This document shows, piece by piece, positions 9,173 to 17,478 of a stretch of DNA of 64,000 nt; within the stretch, counting starts at the first letter, position 1, and each line of letters starts with the position of its first letter. The notes below the pieces were generated by a model, which saw only the letters and a program-made list of their open reading frames with translations, had not been told where the DNA came from and made no database searches. The position numbers were made by a program, and so were the translations under genes. The DNA comes from Lysobacterales bacterium (GTDB lineage: Bacteria; Pseudomonadota; Gammaproteobacteria; Xanthomonadales; SZUA-38): the NCBI GenBank assembly GCA_028285525.1, contig JANQOZ010000099.1:1-64000 (forward strand), written 5' to 3'.

Positions 9173-9631
9173 TTAAACAGGGAGGTAGCTGGTGCGCTTG
9201 ATTTCCGACAGGGCGATGTTCGAAGTCACTTCCTGGACGCCCGGGAGTTGCGACAGGCGTTCAAAGAAAAATCTCTCGTAAGCCTCGATATCCTGCGCGA
9301 CGATTCGCAGCAGAAAATCGACGTTTCCCATCAACACGTAGCACTCCTGCACCTCCGGATAGCGCTGCACCGCTTCTGAGAACGCGGTGAGGTTCGCCCG
9401 GCCTTGGGTGGTGAGCTTAACCTGTGCAAAGACCATCGCGTGGAAGCCGGCTTTTCGCCGATCGAGGGTCACAAACTGGTCGGGGATCAGTCCCGCCTCA
9501 CGATAGCGCTGAATGCGGCGCCAGCAGGTGGCCTGAGATGCCCCTATCTGTTCGCCAATGGCGCCGGCGGTAATGTCCGGAACGGTCTGCAGCAGGTGCA
9601 GAATTTTGCGGTCGACGCGATCGAGCTCCAT
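9173..9631 (-). CDS. Lrp/AsnC-family transcriptional regulator
   Basis: A 152-residue regulator with an N-terminal winged helix (MELDRVDRKILHLLQ to about residue 55) and a C-terminal RAM/ligand-binding domain. ATG 9631 is chosen because the family starts at this Met-Glu-Leu-Asp; an in-frame start 36 bases upstream would add an atypical extension. It is divergent from the leucine-dehydrogenase-like gene at 9770. Lrp-type regulators beside such dehydrogenases typically respond to branched-chain amino acids, so control of that neighbour is likely. A palindrome suitable as an operator lies between them (9664-9687). Confidence 0.88.
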   Translation of the reverse strand: MELDRVDRKILHLLQTVPDITAGAIGEQIGASQATCWRRIQRYREAGLIPDQFVTLDRRKAGFHAMVFAQVKLTTQGRANLTAFSEAVQRYPEVQECYVLMGNVDFLLRIVAQDIEAYERFFFERLSQLPGVQEVTSNIALSEIKRTSYLPV

Positions 9632-9663
9632 GAAGAATAAATTACACGTCGAAAGAGGAAATA

Positions 9664-9687
9664 CCAAATGAAATATTCATAGTTTGG
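9664..9687. promoter_or_regulatory. Candidate Lrp-type operator
   Basis: The divergent intergenic region contains ATGAA-ATA-TTCAT (9668-9680), flanked by outer arms CCAAA (9664-9668) and TTTGG (9683-9687). An AT-centred dyad is typical of Lrp/AsnC sites. It sits 33 bases upstream of the regulator start and about 80 bases upstream of the dehydrogenase, so one site could control both. Function is inferred from position and symmetry only. Confidence 0.45.
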
Positions 9688-9769
9688 CCCTAAGCCCGCT
9701 ATTCAGATAAGAAAAACCGCGAAAACCAGCGTAACGTTCTAGACTCAGCCATCCATGCGGTTACGCCTT

Positions 9770-10897
9770 ATGGACATCAAACAGCTTGATTGCCGATCCA
9801 ATCCCGCCTTCGACCACCACGAAGGTGTCTACCTCGCCCGCGATGCCCGATCAGGTCTCGAGGCGATCATTGCCGTTCACTCGACGAATCTCGGCCCGGC
9901 GGCAGGCGGCTGTCGACGCTGGTCTTATGGCGATCGCGAGTCAGCCGTGACCGACGCGCTGCGGCTTTCGCGGGGGATGTCCTACAAAAACGCGATGGCC
10001 GGGCTGCCGTTTGGCGGCGGCAAGGCTGTGCTGCTCGCCCAACCGGGCCAGGCACCAACGCGGCAGGAATTTGAGGCGTTTGGTCGATTTGTACACACGC
10101 TCTCGGGCCGCTATGTCACCGCCGAAGATGTGGGCGTGAGCACGGAGAACATGCGCGTTGTGCGGGAAAGGACGCCGTACGTGTCCGGCCTTCCCCAGGA
10201 GGGTGAGGCCGCGGGCGGTGACCCGTCACCCTGGACCGCGCTCGGCGTGTTCCTCAGCCTCCAGCGAGCGGTGGCCCCCATCGACGTGGCGGAGCTTACC
10301 GTGGCGGTGCAGGGCGTCGGGCACGTGGGTTATCACCTGTGCAAACTGCTGCACGAAGCCGGTGCGAACCTGATTGTCTCGGACATTCACCCGGCCAGCA
10401 CGGCGCGCGCCGCCGAGGAGTTTGGCGCCAGGGTAGTGCCGGTTGACCAGATTTTGTCTGTCGAAGCCGACGTGCTGGCACCCTGTGCGCTGGGCGGCGC
10501 CATCAACGAACGATCCATTCCCGGGCTGAAAGCGCGTCTGATTGCCGGCGCGGCCAACAACCAGTTGGCCACCGAGCGCGACGCCCTGCGTCTGCACGAG
10601 CGCGGGATCCTGCTGTTACCCGACTACGTTATCAACGCGGGCGGCATCATCGCGGTTGCGCGGGAGTATCTGGGTGGATCGACCCGGCAGGACCTTGTTC
10701 GCGAGGTGGGGCTGATCCCTGGGCGTGTCGCTGAGCTGCTTGAGCTGTCGAAGCAGACTAGCCAGCCGCCGAGCGTTGTCGCGGACCGAACGGCGCAGCG
10801 TCTGATCGACCGGGTCCCCGGCGCCACCGGCGCGGATGCGTCAGTCGGCGGTCCAGCCCCCGTCGACAACGATGCTGCTGCCGGTCATGAGGCCTGA
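9770..10897 (+). CDS. Glu/Leu/Phe/Val dehydrogenase family (leucine-dehydrogenase-like)
   Basis: A 375-residue amino-acid dehydrogenase that would deaminate branched-chain or aromatic amino acids with NAD. The first lysine (SYKNAM, Lys73) and the catalytic lysine in FGGGKAVL (Lys85) correspond to Lys68 and Lys80 of bacterial leucine dehydrogenases. The nucleotide motif GVGHVG lies in the second domain. ATG 9770 (MDIKQLD) is preferred over an in-frame ATG at 9755, though neither has a clear ribosome site. The last 19 codons overlap the converging SDR gene by 57 bases and encode a non-conserved-looking Ala/Gly/Pro-rich tail. Its divergent Lrp neighbour supports an amino-acid catabolic role. Confidence 0.85.
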   Translation: MDIKQLDCRSNPAFDHHEGVYLARDARSGLEAIIAVHSTNLGPAAGGCRRWSYGDRESAVTDALRLSRGMSYKNAMAGLPFGGGKAVLLAQPGQAPTRQEFEAFGRFVHTLSGRYVTAEDVGVSTENMRVVRERTPYVSGLPQEGEAAGGDPSPWTALGVFLSLQRAVAPIDVAELTVAVQGVGHVGYHLCKLLHEAGANLIVSDIHPASTARAAEEFGARVVPVDQILSVEADVLAPCALGGAINERSIPGLKARLIAGAANNQLATERDALRLHERGILLLPDYVINAGGIIAVAREYLGGSTRQDLVREVGLIPGRVAELLELSKQTSQPPSVVADRTAQRLIDRVPGATGADASVGGPAPVDNDAAAGHEA

Positions 10898-11611
10898 GGC
10901 GTCTGAGGCGAGGAACCGGACAGCCCCCATCAGGTCCTCGACCTGACCGATGCGCCCGAGCTTGATCTTCTGCATAACGCTGTGAAGAAACGCTTTGTCG
11001 GCAAAAAACGGCCGGGTCATCGGCGTTTCGATGAAGGTGGGGGCGATGATGTTGGAACGGATTCGGGACTCAGCCAGGTCCAGCGCGAACGCTTTGTTCA
11101 TTCCTTCCAGCGCCCATTTTGAGGCGCAGTAGAGGGATCGATTCACGCCGCCAACGTGTCCCATCTGCGAGCCCATGTGAATCAGGCTGCCGGCGACACC
11201 CTCGGCGATCATCTGTTTGGCGCAGGCCTGCGCGACAAAAAACGCCGCTTTGACGTTCAGCCCGATCACCGCATCAAAGTCTGCCTCGGTGGCCTCCGTC
11301 ATGGGGCCCGGGCGATTGGTCCCGGCGTTGTTTACCAGCACGTGAAACGCGGGGCTTTCGCCGAAGAACCGGCCAACCGCGGCCAGATCACCGACATCCA
11401 GCGCCTGGGCCTCGGCGATGCCGCCGGCCCCGCGAATAGCGCTGGCGGCAGCCTCGATTTCTTCGGTGGTCCGCGCCGCGAGTGTGACCGCAGCACCCGC
11501 TTCAGCCAGCGCCGCCGCGGCCGCCAGCCCGATCCCGCGACCGGCGCCGGTGACCACCGCGCGCCGGCCGGCAAGATCAAAGCTTGGGGTCTTCGGAAGC
11601 GTTTCAGCCAT
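10841..11611 (-). CDS. Short-chain dehydrogenase/reductase
   Basis: A 256-residue classical SDR with the cofactor motif TGAGRGIG near residue 22, the NNAG motif, and catalytic YCASK. It ends with the usual VDGGWTAD tail, so it is full length. Its start overlaps the end of the histidinol-dehydrogenase-like gene by 8 bases (ATGGCTGA), so the two form a coupled operon. The pairing recalls the SDR and HpsN-type enzymes of 2,3-dihydroxypropane-sulfonate degradation, but the substrate cannot be read from sequence. Its 3' end runs into the last codons of the leucine-dehydrogenase-like gene on the other strand. Confidence 0.88.
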   Translation of the reverse strand: MAETLPKTPSFDLAGRRAVVTGAGRGIGLAAAAALAEAGAAVTLAARTTEEIEAAASAIRGAGGIAEAQALDVGDLAAVGRFFGESPAFHVLVNNAGTNRPGPMTEATEADFDAVIGLNVKAAFFVAQACAKQMIAEGVAGSLIHMGSQMGHVGGVNRSLYCASKWALEGMNKAFALDLAESRIRSNIIAPTFIETPMTRPFFADKAFLHSVMQKIKLGRIGQVEDLMGAVRFLASDASGLMTGSSIVVDGGWTAD

Positions 11612-12938
11612 CTGCCCGGGTCAGCTCAGACGGTTCAGCCTGGCCCGCGTACGGCACGTCGCGCTGGCCGAGCCGGCGGACGCGGATGTTGGCCTGTTCG
11701 CCGTGGCCTGCGAATCCCTCAAGCGCGCAGAGGCGGCTGCAGTATTCGCCCACCAGGGTAGACGCCTCGTCCGTATTGACCCGCTGAAAGGTGCAGGTCT
11801 TGATGAACTTGCCTACCCAAAGGCCGCCGGTATAGCGCGCCGCCTTTTTGGTCGGCAGCGTGTGGTTGGTGCCGATCACCTTGTCGCCATAGGAGACGTT
11901 GGTACGGTGACCCAGGAACAGCGCGCCGTAGTTGGTCATGTTGTCCAGAAAGTAATCCGGGTCGCGGGTCATCACCTGAACGTGCTCGGAAGCCAGATCA
12001 TCAGCGATGCTGACCATTTCTTCGAGGCTGTCGGCCACGATCACCTCGCCAAAGGTAGCCCAGGCCTTGCCGGCATGGTCAGCGGTGGGCAGCACCTGCA
12101 GCAGCCGCTCGACCTCTTTCATGGTGTCTTCGGCCAGCTCGCGTGAGTTGGTCAGCAGCACCGCAGGGCTGTCGGGGCCGTGTTCGGCCTGTCCGAGCAG
12201 ATCGGTTGCACAAAGCTCCGCGTCGACGCTGTCGTCGGCGATCACCAGCGTTTCGGTGGGCCCGGCAAAAAGGTCGATCCCGACGCGGCCGTAAAGCTGC
12301 CGCTTGGCTTCGGCCACAAACGCATTGCCTGGCCCAACGAGAATATCCACAGGCTTGATGCTCTGGGTGCCGAGCGCCATCGCGCCGACCGCCTGGATAC
12401 CACCAAGCGCGTAGATCGCGTCAGCGCCTGCCATGGCCTGGGCCGCCACGATGGCCGGGGCCGGCTTGCCCTGGAACGGCGGCGCGCAGGTCACGACCCG
12501 CGGCACACCGGCCACCTTGGCCGTAATGACCGACATGTGGGCGCTCGCTACCATCGGGTATTTGCCGCCCGGCACGTAGCAGCCCGCGCTGTTCAGCGGG
12601 ATATTTTTGTGTCCGAGCACCACGCCGGGCATCGTTTCCACCTCGACGTCTTTCATGCTGTCGCGCTGAATCTGGGCAAAATTCCGAATCTGCGCCTGGG
12701 CAAATTCGATGTCCTTCAGCTCCTGCGCCGACAGGCTGTCGATACACGTCTGGATTTCCGAGTCCGTCAGCTGGTAGTCGTCGCGATCCCAGCCGTCGAA
12801 TTTGATGGACAGTTCGCGAACCGCCTCATCCCCGCGCTTTTCAATGTCTGCCAGGGTCGCCTCAACGATGTCCCGGACCTGTCGGTCGGCGTCTGCCTTC
12901 ACCTCGGCGCTCGCGCCGCGCTTGAGCCAGGTGGCCAT
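11604..12938 (-). CDS. Histidinol dehydrogenase family protein (HpsN-like?)
   Basis: A 444-residue zinc/NAD dehydrogenase of the HisD superfamily. It keeps [11 protein letters not shown], the zinc-binding GQAEHGPDS, the catalytic Glu-His pair in ASEHVQVM and [11 protein letters not shown] 12938 is chosen because AGGAGA lies about 6 bases upstream; a longer frame from 12977 lacks such a site. It is not in a his operon and is coupled to an SDR. This points to a paralogue acting on another diol or alcohol, such as the sulfopropanediol dehydrogenase HpsN, rather than histidine synthesis. No transporter or sulfonate lyase is visible nearby to confirm this. Confidence 0.8.
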   Translation of the reverse strand: MATWLKRGASAEVKADADRQVRDIVEATLADIEKRGDEAVRELSIKFDGWDRDDYQLTDSEIQTCIDSLSAQELKDIEFAQAQIRNFAQIQRDSMKDVEVETMPGVVLGHKNIPLNSAGCYVPGGKYPMVASAHMSVITAKVAGVPRVVTCAPPFQGKPAPAIVAAQAMAGADAIYALGGIQAVGAMALGTQSIKPVDILVGPGNAFVAEAKRQLYGRVGIDLFAGPTETLVIADDSVDAELCATDLLGQAEHGPDSPAVLLTNSRELAEDTMKEVERLLQVLPTADHAGKAWATFGEVIVADSLEEMVSIADDLASEHVQVMTRDPDYFLDNMTNYGALFLGHRTNVSYGDKVIGTNHTLPTKKAARYTGGLWVGKFIKTCTFQRVNTDEASTLVGEYCSRLCALEGFAGHGEQANIRVRRLGQRDVPYAGQAEPSELTRADG

Positions 12939-13270
12939 GCTTATTTCTCCTGCGGTCGTTGATTGGGATTTCACCACGCCAGCATTCGACCGTCGTTATG
13001 GGCGTGGCCGCAGCCGATTACCGCTCGGCTGCCTGGATTTGTCAGCCCGACAGTATGCCACCGCGCCCAGCTTTTTGACCTACTAAATCGTCATAGCAGA
13101 GTCACTATTTCTGATATAGCTGCGGTATGAACTTCCCATGGCGATTCTTCCACGCGCTGCGCCGGTGGAATTCCTCCGCGGCGTCCACCCAACCTGCCAA
13201 TCCTTTGGCTCTGGGGTGACTTGACCGCGCATAGTAGCCTGCGTGTCGACAGCCTCTGCGCGCTGATGGA
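12939..13270. other. Intergenic region between divergent genes
   Basis: This 332-base stretch separates the minus-strand histidinol-dehydrogenase-like gene from the plus-strand serine hydrolase gene. It should hold both promoters, but I see no convincing -35/-10 pair, no strong dyad and no believable small gene. Short open frames here have poor starts and overlap in several phases. Confidence 0.4.
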
Positions 13271-15229
13271 ATGATGGCTTTGCACAATCGCTCGCCCCGG
13301 CAACCCACGCTGGCTTTGCGGCCCGGGAAATCTGACTGTCTCCGGAATATTGGCGCGACGAGGCTTCTTGGCGAGCGATCTCCGCATCGCGGCGTGACGG
13401 CGCGCGGTCTATGCCAGTGGCTGGTCATCGTAGCCATCCTGATTGTTCTCACGCCTCAGATTTCGGTCGCGGCCGTTCCCGAACTGCAGCCACGGGTCGA
13501 GGGGATTCTGGTGGAGGAGGGGCTCACCGGTATCGCCTGGGCGCTGATCGACGATGCCGGCTCGATCAGCGTCGGCAGTGCCGGCAAGAGCGACGCAGCG
13601 AATGGCACACCATTCGATGCGGACTCCCGCTTTCACGTCGGGTCCTTGACCAAAGCGGTGCTGGCGACGGGCGTTCTCATGATGGTGCAGGAGGGGTTGA
13701 TCGTTCTCGATGCGCCGGTACAGCGGTACCTGCCAGACCTCCATCTGGACAATCCATGGGCGCAGGATCAGGCCGTGACGGTTCGGCACCTGCTGGATCA
13801 CACCTCCGGCTTGAGCGATGCCTACCTGTGGCAAATGTTCAGCGAGCGGGCTGACCCTGATCTTGCGCTGGTCGCCGCTTTCCCAAAGCCGGCGCAACAG
13901 CTTCAAATTCGCTCGCAGCCCGGCTCGCGGTTCTCCTATTCGAATATGGGCTACACCGTGCTCGGCATGATCATCGAGGCGGTCACCGGAACTCGCTACG
14001 AAAACTACCTCGATGAACAGGTCCTGGCACTGCTGGGGATGGCAGAAAGCACCTTTTCCTACACAACCCAGGAAGGCGAGCGAATCGATCCCTCGCTGGC
14101 GTGGGGACATGTGGATGGAGGCGTTCGCTACGCCGCACGCCCGATGTTTCTGCGCCCGGCCGGCCAGTTGACCACCACCGCGGGCGATCTGGCACGGTTT
14201 GCCCGGTTCTTGCTCAGCGATGGTGTTGTCGCGGGCGAGCTACTGATCGAATCCCCCGTCATGAAGGCTCGCGGCAGGCCTTCCGAAACTGAGGCAGCAC
14301 ACGCCGGGCTCGCGGCCGGCTACGCGCTGGGACTCGGGCGGCGTGATCGCCACGGCGTGGTCGGTTACTGCCACGGCGGCAACATCGTGGGTTTCGCGGC
14401 GATGTTTTGCGTTTACCCGGATCAGCGGAAGGCGTTTGCCTACAGCGTGAATACTGACAGCGAGACGGCGGACTATGGCCGTCTGGACCAGCTGTTCATC
14501 CAGGCGCTGCAGATTCCCGCCGCGCGTCAGCCTCCGGCTGAGAAGCCAGCGTCCGATATGACGGAGTGGGCGGGCTGGTACACCTTCGCACCGAATCGTT
14601 TCCAGACGTTCGCCTATCTCGACACGGTCTTTGGCGCGACCCGCGTGTCGTTTGCCGACGAAGCCATCAGCCTGACCACGCTGCAGCGTCCGGAACGAAG
14701 GCTCAGACCCGTGGGCGACCGCCTCTACTCAGCCCACGATCGAGCGACAACGTCACACGTCTTTTATCGAGGTGACGACGGCGCCTATCGGCTTAGCGAT
14801 GGCTTTCAGACTTATCAAAAGACGTCGCCGGCTGTTCTCTACGCACACTGGGTCAGTTTGACTCTGGGTCTACTCGGCTTCGTCTGGGCGCTGAGCTGGG
14901 GCTGCGTGACGCTTATCAGGAATCGTTTCCGCCTTTTCGGCGCTCCTGAGGCGCCAGCCTTTTTCGCGGCAGCGGGGCTGGTCCTGCCAGTCCCGCTGTT
15001 TGCCGTCCAATCGTTCATGGCCCTCGGAGACGTCACGCCCGCGAGCGTCACGCTAGCGACCGTCACGCTGCTGCTCCCGGTGGGTATGGCGATGACGGCG
15101 GTACGCTCCATCCGTCGCTGGCGGTCATCGCGAATCCAGCGGGTCAATGCGGTGGCGGCTTTGTCGGTGCTCCAGTGGTGCGCGGTGCTCGCCGTTTCCG
15201 GCTTACTCCCGCTGCGCCTGTGGGCGTGA
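13271..15229 (+). CDS. Beta-lactamase-fold serine hydrolase with C-terminal membrane domain
   Basis: A protein of up to 652 residues. The first 45 residues are basic and low in conservation; GTG 13394 is an alternative start just before the hydrophobic export segment (WLVIVAILIVLTPQ). The catalytic domain (about 70-420) is a class C beta-lactamase/CubicO fold with SLTK (Ser-x-x-Lys), the YSN motif and CHGGN in place of the third motif. A linking region follows, then four hydrophobic segments in the last 150 residues. Such proteins act on peptides or esters in the periplasm; the substrate is unknown. This architecture matches membrane-anchored peptidases rather than antibiotic-hydrolysing enzymes. 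Confidence 0.8.
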   Translation: MMALHNRSPRQPTLALRPGKSDCLRNIGATRLLGERSPHRGVTARGLCQWLVIVAILIVLTPQISVAAVPELQPRVEGILVEEGLTGIAWALIDDAGSISVGSAGKSDAANGTPFDADSRFHVGSLTKAVLATGVLMMVQEGLIVLDAPVQRYLPDLHLDNPWAQDQAVTVRHLLDHTSGLSDAYLWQMFSERADPDLALVAAFPKPAQQLQIRSQPGSRFSYSNMGYTVLGMIIEAVTGTRYENYLDEQVLALLGMAESTFSYTTQEGERIDPSLAWGHVDGGVRYAARPMFLRPAGQLTTTAGDLARFARFLLSDGVVAGELLIESPVMKARGRPSETEAAHAGLAAGYALGLGRRDRHGVVGYCHGGNIVGFAAMFCVYPDQRKAFAYSVNTDSETADYGRLDQLFIQALQIPAARQPPAEKPASDMTEWAGWYTFAPNRFQTFAYLDTVFGATRVSFADEAISLTTLQRPERRLRPVGDRLYSAHDRATTSHVFYRGDDGAYRLSDGFQTYQKTSPAVLYAHWVSLTLGLLGFVWALSWGCVTLIRNRFRLFGAPEAPAFFAAAGLVLPVPLFAVQSFMALGDVTPASVTLATVTLLLPVGMAMTAVRSIRRWRSSRIQRVNAVAALSVLQWCAVLAVSGLLPLRLWA

Positions 15230-15240
15230 GGGCCGGTCCG

Positions 15241-15525
15241 CTAAGCTTCCGGCGGCACGTAGTGAAAGTCGATCAGGAAAACCTGGTCGCCGGTCCCGTG
15301 CCTGGCGGTTTTCAGCAAATCGACAACACCCTTAAACCCGGTTTCCCGGGCGATCTCCGGCGTGATGTCGCTCAGCTCGATGCTGTGAACCGCATCGACC
15401 ACAACATGGCCGGGTTCGAGCTGATACCGGTTTCCAACCTTCACGCGCAGTGATTTCCAGATGCGGACGGTTCGCGTGATGTCTCCGTTTCTGACAGGCT
15501 CTCGGAGTCTTTTCATGAATTGCAT
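15241..15525 (-). CDS. ASCH-domain-like small protein
   Basis: A 94-residue protein. The pattern VRIWKSLRVKVGNRYQL followed by a VVVDAVHSIELSDIT strand and a C-terminal FLIDFHYV resembles small ASCH-fold proteins, which bind RNA or, in EcYqfB, hydrolyse N4-acetylcytidine. The match is by eye and tentative. It lies alone between the serine hydrolase gene and nth, facing away from nth. An internal ATG at 15516 is an alternative start. Confidence 0.6.
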   Translation of the reverse strand: MQFMKRLREPVRNGDITRTVRIWKSLRVKVGNRYQLEPGHVVVDAVHSIELSDITPEIARETGFKGVVDLLKTARHGTGDQVFLIDFHYVPPEA

Positions 15526-15739
15526 AGCGTTTCATCCTGGTGATGCGGTGCGTCTCAGGCGCCAGCAGGGGAGCTGGGCCACGGTTATCGACATGACGCG
15601 CAGGGTGCACCTAAACCGAATCACTGAGCATCGGCAACCGCGGGAGAACTGAGCGAGAGTCAATGCGCCTCTTTACTCCGACCCCCAGTATCCCGTTTAC
15701 TCTGCCCCTCTAATCGGACGCCAGCAACGTGGGGCAGTG

Positions 15740-16417
15740 ATGCGACGGCAGGAAAAAGCAGAAAAGATCATCGACATCCTGGAGGGGCTCTATCCCGAGA
15801 CCCCCGTTCCGTTGGACCATAGCGATTCCTTCACCCTGCTGATTGCCGTGCTGCTGTCCGCCCAGACGACCGATAAGAAGGTCAACGAGGTCACGCCGGC
15901 GCTGTTTGAGCGCGGCCCCGACCCCTTCGCCATGGCCAGCCTGCCCGTGGAAGAAATCCTGGGGCTGATCCGCCAGCTGGGACTGGCTCCGCAGAAGGCG
16001 AAAAATATCAAGCGATTGTCCGAGATGCTGGTCGCTGACGGGGGCAGGGTGCCGGAGACTTTTGAGGGGCTTGAGGCGCTGCCGGGCGTCGGGCACAAGA
16101 CCGCGTCGGTGGTCATGTCACAGGCATTTGGCGTTCCGGCTTTTCCTGTGGACACGCACATCCACCGGCTGGCGGCGCGCTGGGGTTTGTCGGACGGACT
16201 AAACGTCGATAAAACGGAGCGCGATTTGAAGCGCGTTTTTCCGCGAGAGCTATGGAACAAGCTCCATCTGCAGATCATTTTCTTTGGTCGCGAGCACTGC
16301 CCGGCCCGCTTTCACGTGCTCGAGCACTGTCCGATCTGCTCCTTCTGCGCCACCAAGAAGCGGATGCGGGAAGAGACCCGGGAAAACAATCGGCTCCGGC
16401 AGCGGCGGTCGCGATAG
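15740..16417 (+). CDS. nth: Endonuclease III-like base-excision repair glycosylase
   Basis: A 225-residue HhH-GPD DNA glycosylase/AP lyase for oxidised pyrimidines. The hairpin-helix-hairpin segment LPGVGHKTASVV contains the catalytic lysine, and VDTHIHRL contains the catalytic aspartate. Cysteines near the C-terminus are spaced C-x9-C-x2-C-x2-C (in CPARFHVLEHCPICSFC), unlike the C-x6-C-x2-C-x5-C iron-sulfur loop of E. coli Nth. This is either a different cluster arrangement or a sub-family trait. ATG 15740 is used; the overlapping GTG at 15737 would add one residue. No rsx operon is nearby. Confidence 0.88.
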   Translation: MRRQEKAEKIIDILEGLYPETPVPLDHSDSFTLLIAVLLSAQTTDKKVNEVTPALFERGPDPFAMASLPVEEILGLIRQLGLAPQKAKNIKRLSEMLVADGGRVPETFEGLEALPGVGHKTASVVMSQAFGVPAFPVDTHIHRLAARWGLSDGLNVDKTERDLKRVFPRELWNKLHLQIIFFGREHCPARFHVLEHCPICSFCATKKRMREETRENNRLRQRRSR

Positions 16418-16447
16418 CGATAGCGCGCTTCGCACCGGAACTGAAGC

Positions 16448-17344
16448 TCACAACACCTCGCTTTCGCTCAGTGCCTCCTTCATAAACTGCACGAGTGCCC
16501 GCTGTCGCGCTGACGCAAGCCGCCCGCCCGCGTAGACCAGGCTCACCGGCAGCGGGGCGACCTCGAACGCTTCGAGTACGGGCTGCAGCTCTCCACGGGC
16601 GATCAGGTCCCTGACCTGATACGAAAGAAACTGTCCAAACCCCACGCCGGCCAGGCAGGCTGCCAGGCCGGCGCCGACCTGGTTGCATTGAAAGCGGCCC
16701 TGGACCTGAACGGTGCGGTCGCGGTTCTTGTCGCGGTAAGGCCAGGTTCCCGGTCGAGTCAGGTTGGTGATGCGGATACACGGCAGGCTGGCGAGTTCAG
16801 CCGGTGACGTTGGTTTTTTGAGCCGGGCCAGCAGCGACGGCGCAGCACAAATGATCCTTCGTACGGTTCCGACAGGCACCGCCACCAGGTTTGAGTCCGG
16901 CAGGGGGCCGATGCGCAGCGCCAGGTCGATGCCTTCTTCCACCAGATCAATGTTTCGGTCGAGCAGCAGCAGGTCAACTTCCAGCTCGGGGTAGGTCGCA
17001 AGAAACCGGCTCACAATCGGAGCGACATGCTGCTGGCCAAACTGAACCGGCGCGGTGAGCCGAAGGACGCCACGCAGCTCTGCGTCTTGCCGGCTTACGG
17101 CACCTTCGGCCTCTGCTACGTCCGCCAGGATCTGGCGACTGCGTGCCAGGAAATCGCGCCCCTCGGTAGTCAGCGACATCCGGCGGGTGGTTCGCGCAAG
17201 AAGCCGGGTTCCCAGGTGTTTTTCCAGGCTCGCCAGCGATCGCACTACTGAGGGCTGAGAGCGGTCCAGCGAGTCTGCGGCTCCGGTCAGGCTGCCGACG
17301 TCGACGATCGCCACAAACACCCGCATCGCGTTGAGGACGTCCAT
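16448..17344 (-). CDS. LysR-family transcriptional regulator
   Basis: A 298-residue LysR regulator with an N-terminal winged helix (MDVLNAMRVFVAIVDVGSLT, then SLASLEKHLGTRLLARTTRR) and a C-terminal effector-binding domain from about residue 90. It is divergent from the PNPOx/flavin-reductase gene at 17479 across a very AT-rich spacer, the usual arrangement for a LysR activator and its target. The inducer is unknown. Confidence 0.92.
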   Translation of the reverse strand: MDVLNAMRVFVAIVDVGSLTGAADSLDRSQPSVVRSLASLEKHLGTRLLARTTRRMSLTTEGRDFLARSRQILADVAEAEGAVSRQDAELRGVLRLTAPVQFGQQHVAPIVSRFLATYPELEVDLLLLDRNIDLVEEGIDLALRIGPLPDSNLVAVPVGTVRRIICAAPSLLARLKKPTSPAELASLPCIRITNLTRPGTWPYRDKNRDRTVQVQGRFQCNQVGAGLAACLAGVGFGQFLSYQVRDLIARGELQPVLEAFEVAPLPVSLVYAGGRLASARQRALVQFMKEALSESEVL

Positions 17345-17478
17345 TAGATATATCAGTAAATGTAATTAATAAAATAAATTCTAATCTATTTATTCAATTA
17401 GTGGCGCATCGCAAACTGACCATCAGCAACGGCGAAATTCGCCTCGAATTGATTTCTGGCTGAGGAAGGAGAAGGCCC
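17345..17478. promoter_or_regulatory. AT-rich divergent promoter region
   Basis: The spacer between the LysR gene and the flavoprotein gene is strikingly AT-rich in its first 60 bases, with ATTAG at 17343-17347, TCTAATCTA at 17389-17397 and CAATTAG at 17395-17401 as possible half-sites. LysR proteins bind T-N11-A dyads in such spacers. A strong AAGGAG ribosome site precedes the flavoprotein start. I cannot single out one operator. Confidence 0.4.
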
